Shown here in pieces: positions 34,965 to 37,395 of a DNA stretch of 37,395 nt. How positions within the stretch are numbered: position 1 is the first letter of the stretch; every line of letters starts with the position of its first letter. The translations under genes were made by a program, and so were the position numbers. Under the pieces are notes generated by a model. The model had not been told where the DNA came from and did not search any database. It saw only the letters and a list, made by a program, of their open reading frames with translations. Source of the stretch: Comamonadaceae bacterium (GTDB lineage: Bacteria; Pseudomonadota; Gammaproteobacteria; Burkholderiales; Burkholderiaceae_C); contig CANBYM010000019.1 in assembly GCA_947373605.1 (NCBI GenBank), positions 1 through 37,395 on the forward strand. Direction: 5' to 3'.

Positions 34965-35318
34965 TTACTTGCTGCAGGCCTTGCCATGATTGGCATGGAA
35001 CCCCTTGGCCTTGGCGTCGGCTTCGGTCATGTATTCGCCGGCCTTGGTCTTGCCGTAAGACTTGGAACCTTCGCAGTGGTAGACCTTGGAAGCGGTATTT
35101 GCCCAAACTTTGCCATTTCCGCCGCCGGCTGCTGGTGCAGTGGCAGCCGCAGTGGCTTTAGCCGCGGGAGCTGCAGCTGGCTTGGCAGCGGGCGTTGCTG
35201 CGGGGGCTACAACAGCGGGTGCGCTTGCTTTTGCGGCAGGTGCAGCAGTCTGCGCAAATGCAGAAACCGCACAGAAAAGACCAACGGCGATCGTAAGGGC
35301 ACGTACTTGAGACTTCAT
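34965..35318 (-). CDS. Small periplasmic Ala/Pro/Lys-rich protein with conserved Cys/His C-terminal domain
   Basis: The protein has 117 residues, with AGGAAA upstream of the ATG. The signal peptide is clear, with cleavage after Ala-Phe-Ala at about residue 22. Residues 23-65 are low complexity (Ala, Pro, Lys, Thr), likely a flexible linker. The C-terminal 50 residues carry [12 protein letters not shown], [12 protein letters not shown] and His-Gly-Lys-Ala-Cys, a pattern I know from many small betaproteobacterial proteins. The two Cys and two or three His could bind metal or form a disulfide. The function is unknown. It is monocistronic with its own terminator. Confidence 0.85.
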   Translation of the reverse strand: MKSQVRALTIAVGLFCAVSAFAQTAAPAAKASAPAVVAPAATPAAKPAAAPAAKATAAATAPAAGGGNGKVWANTASKVYHCEGSKSYGKTKAGEYMTEADAKAKGFHANHGKACSK

Positions 35319-35522
35319 TTGAATTTCCTTTTACAGTGGGCTTCAAACAACTGAAACCCTTCACCTTTAACGCGTGAGGGCGTGATGCGTGCACAGGTTT
35401 ATGTGAATTTTTTGTGAAGTTTGCTGTTGTTTCTGTTCACTCATGGAGAATGCTCTTCTGGACTAACCCGACGCGGCCGATCCATTGAATGGCCTAGGTC
35501 CCGTCAAAACAATGAAATAGTT

Positions 35523-36215
35523 ATGAACAATGTACCTGTCCTGCCCCATTTGGAAAAGCCTTTCTTGATACGGCTTCTGCTGGCTAGGCCCAGACTATTT
35601 TTTAGTATTGCATTCGGGGTGTTGACTGCAGTTGCAATGCCACAGGACATTGCGCAGCAGCCCATTACCCGGTCCATTATTGGATGGAATGCAGGCGCCA
35701 TTTTGTACCTCGTTCTGGCAATGCGCATGATGTTTTGGTCCACCCATGAGCGGATGAAAACACGGGCCTTGCAGCATGATGAGGGCAACACGGTCGTGCT
35801 TATTTTGGTGGTTACCGCGGCGCTGGCCTGTATTGGCGCCATCGTTGCTGAATTGGCAGTAGTTAAAGAACTTACGGGAAAGCTGCGGTATGCGCACATC
35901 GGCCTGGCCGCCTTGACGATAGTTACTTCATGGGCTTTCACGCAAATCATGTTCGCGCTGCACTACGCACATGACTACTATGTCGCTGCCGTGCGCGGTG
36001 AGCACGGCGGTTTGGACTTCCCCGGCGGGCAGGCGCCTGACTACGGTGACTTTATTTACTTTGCCAGCGTCATCGGCACTTCCGGTCAAACTGCTGATGT
36101 GAGTTTCTCCACGCGCAAGATGCGCAGGATTGGCGCAGTGCACTGTGTACTTGCGTTCTTCTTCAACACGACGTTGGTGGCCTTGACCATCAACATTGCA
36201 TCCGGACTGTTCTGA
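35523..36215 (+). CDS. DUF1345 family integral membrane protein
   Basis: The frame opens at 35421, but Met-Asn-Asn-Val at 35523 is the sensible start, giving 230 residues, normal for the family. Five hydrophobic segments are seen. Typical sequences are [11 protein letters not shown], Gly-Trp-Asn-Ala-Gly-Ala-Ile-Leu-Tyr, [14 protein letters not shown], and Asp-Phe-Ile-Tyr-Phe-Ala-x-Val-Ile-Gly-Thr-Ser-Gly-Gln-Thr-Ala-Asp-Val-Ser-Phe. The last resembles a pore-like loop, but no transport function is established. The ribosome site is weak. The stop is one base away from that of the convergent ABC-transporter gene. Confidence 0.88.
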   Translation: MNNVPVLPHLEKPFLIRLLLARPRLFFSIAFGVLTAVAMPQDIAQQPITRSIIGWNAGAILYLVLAMRMMFWSTHERMKTRALQHDEGNTVVLILVVTAALACIGAIVAELAVVKELTGKLRYAHIGLAALTIVTSWAFTQIMFALHYAHDYYVAAVRGEHGGLDFPGGQAPDYGDFIYFASVIGTSGQTADVSFSTRKMRRIGAVHCVLAFFFNTTLVALTINIASGLF

Positions 36216-36216
36216 C

Positions 36217-37395
36217 CTAAGTTAATTCGTCAAGGTCGTCATCGACCTCAGGCAACTGAATCATGCCGGTGGTGTAGTTGTAGCTGAACACCTCGCCATG
36301 ACGCCCCCAGCCAATGGCAATGTTCAAAACGCGTTCTGCCTCTTCTTTGTCCAGCGATTCACGCAAAAGCGCAAGGAAGTGTTCTTCCTTAATGGCGCCG
36401 GAAGGCTCCTGAAGCAAGCTGTGCTGAATATGCGCGGCAAGTGGCACGCGTTTTAACAACTGCTTGGCAAACATGGTCTGTCGCTCGTCGTATTCGGCGG
36501 CGACATAGTGCTTACCCAGCTCGGTTACCGATACGTCACCGCCTTCCAGCATTGCAAACTCTAATAGCTCAAGCGCCTCGGCAGCGGGTAGCAACTCTTC
36601 GTCGGTCAGTTCGGTTTCGTCGCCCAGTTGGGGCAAGTCCGCATGGCCCAGAAACGGATCGTCCATCAAACGTTCCAACAGGCCTTCCATGAGGGCGATA
36701 TCGGCATCGGGCAAGCGTGCATCCAGACGCAGCGGTTCGATCTCCTCGGTCGTCTTGCCGGCGCGGATGCGTCCTGCGGTCATCACCGCGTAAATTTCGT
36801 CGACCAGCATTCGCACCTCTTCGCTGTCGGCGTCGCGCGGGCGGGGCAGGTCCACCCGCATTTCATACCGTACGCGCCCTGGATCGCTGGCGAATATCAG
36901 CACGCGGTCTGCCATCATGATGGCTTCCTGAATATTGTGAGAAACCACCAGGATCGCTTTGGTTGAAATCTGCTGCTTTTCCCACAGTTCCAAAATGTCA
37001 TCACGCAGGCGCTCGCCAGTGAGCACATCCAAGGCAGAGAATGCCTCGTCCATCAGCAAGACATCCGGGTCTACGACCAGTGCGCGCGCAATACCCACGC
37101 GCTGGCGCATCCCGCCGGATAGTTCGCGCGGCAGCGCACCTTCAAATCCGGAAAGACCGATCAGATCAATCACTTTTTCTGCCCGAACTTCCCGTGCGGC
37201 GGCCGGGACGCCCTGCGCTTCCAGACCGATTTCAACGTTTTGTTGAACGGTCAACCAGGGGAATAGCGCAAAAGACTGAAACACCATGCTTATGCCGCGC
37301 GCCGGGCCGTATAGCGGCTGGCCGCGGTACTTCACTTCACCGCGGTCAGCCCTCCCCAGGCCGGCCATGAGGCGCAGTAAGGTGGATTTGCCGGA
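36217..37395 (-). CDS. ABC transporter ATP-binding protein with AAA-associated C-terminal domain (5' partial)
   Basis: The frame is open to the last base of the window; 392 residues are visible, beginning inside Walker A (Ser-Gly-Lys-Ser-Thr-Leu-Leu). Q-loop Val-Phe-Gln-Ser-Phe, signature Leu-Ser-Gly-Gly-Met-Arg-Gln-Arg, Walker B Val-Leu-Leu-Met-Asp-Glu-Ala-Phe-Ser-Ala-Leu-Asp and H-loop Val-Val-Ser-His-Asn are all intact. The ATPase part resembles nitrate/sulfonate/taurine importers (SsuB/TauB-like). From about visible residue 235 an additional acidic, helical domain follows, of the kind found C-terminal in such ATPases (AAA-associated C-terminal domain). Its role may be regulatory. Partner permease and binding protein genes would lie upstream, beyond the window. 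Confidence 0.9.
   Translation of the reverse strand, partial: SGKSTLLRLMAGLGRADRGEVKYRGQPLYGPARGISMVFQSFALFPWLTVQQNVEIGLEAQGVPAAAREVRAEKVIDLIGLSGFEGALPRELSGGMRQRVGIARALVVDPDVLLMDEAFSALDVLTGERLRDDILELWEKQQISTKAILVVSHNIQEAIMMADRVLIFASDPGRVRYEMRVDLPRPRDADSEEVRMLVDEIYAVMTAGRIRAGKTTEEIEPLRLDARLPDADIALMEGLLERLMDDPFLGHADLPQLGDETELTDEELLPAAEALELLEFAMLEGGDVSVTELGKHYVAAEYDERQTMFAKQLLKRVPLAAHIQHSLLQEPSGAIKEEHFLALLRESLDKEEAERVLNIAIGWGRHGEVFSYNYTTGMIQLPEVDDDLDELT

Overview
The window looks like chromosomal DNA of a betaproteobacterium, most likely Burkholderiales (Comamonadaceae/Rhodoferax-like). The hints are two Bug-type (TctC-like) solute-binding receptors, a NodT-type efflux lipoprotein, a small Ala/Pro/Lys-rich periplasmic protein of a kind common in that order, and moderately high GC. 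This is inference from gene content; there is no rRNA or other phylogenetic marker. Both ends of the window cut through genes.

Region 1 (1-11230, + strand) is a three-gene surface operon: a giant secreted protein of tandem DUF11 and SdrD-B-like domains (5' end outside the window), a 1121-residue predicted outer-membrane barrel overlapping it by 11 bp, and an OmpA-like peptidoglycan-anchored protein 6 bp further on. I consider it the best candidate for an undescribed system: an exported repeat protein, its probable outer-membrane partner and a cell-wall tether made from one message. Region 2 (11572-15957) holds two divergently transcribed lipoproteins: a sedolisin (S53) protease with four C-terminal Ig-like repeats, and a fibronectin-III plus beta-propeller protein.

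Region 3 (16036-19684) is a small-molecule uptake/catabolism cluster: a fumarylacetoacetate-hydrolase-family enzyme on the - strand, and divergent from it two Bug receptors and a ModA-like binding protein without a signal peptide. Region 4 (19687-25518, - strand) is a complete tripartite RND efflux system (permease, adaptor, outer-membrane factor). A leader inverted repeat could mask the permease start codon.

Region 5 (25717-27983) looks decayed: a short-chain dehydrogenase with two compensating frameshifts, a C-terminal relic of an aldehyde dehydrogenase, and a cyclopropane-fatty-acid-synthase-like gene that appears shortened internally and at its C terminus. Region 6 (27970-31803, + strand) is an operon for a two-subunit molybdenum hydroxylase (2Fe-2S subunit plus Tat-exported molybdopterin subunit) with an unrecognised protein in front and a SagB/nitroreductase-like flavoprotein behind.

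Region 7 (31811-37395) holds single genes: a lipoprotein, a YihY/BrkB membrane protein, a PPK2 polyphosphate kinase with a TTG start, a small membrane protein, the Ala/Pro/Lys-rich periplasmic protein, a DUF1345 membrane protein and the 3' part of an ABC-transporter ATPase gene with an AAA-associated C-terminal domain. Convergent genes are packed very tightly (gaps of 1-7 bp at four junctions). No tRNA, rRNA, CRISPR, insertion sequence or phage gene was seen.
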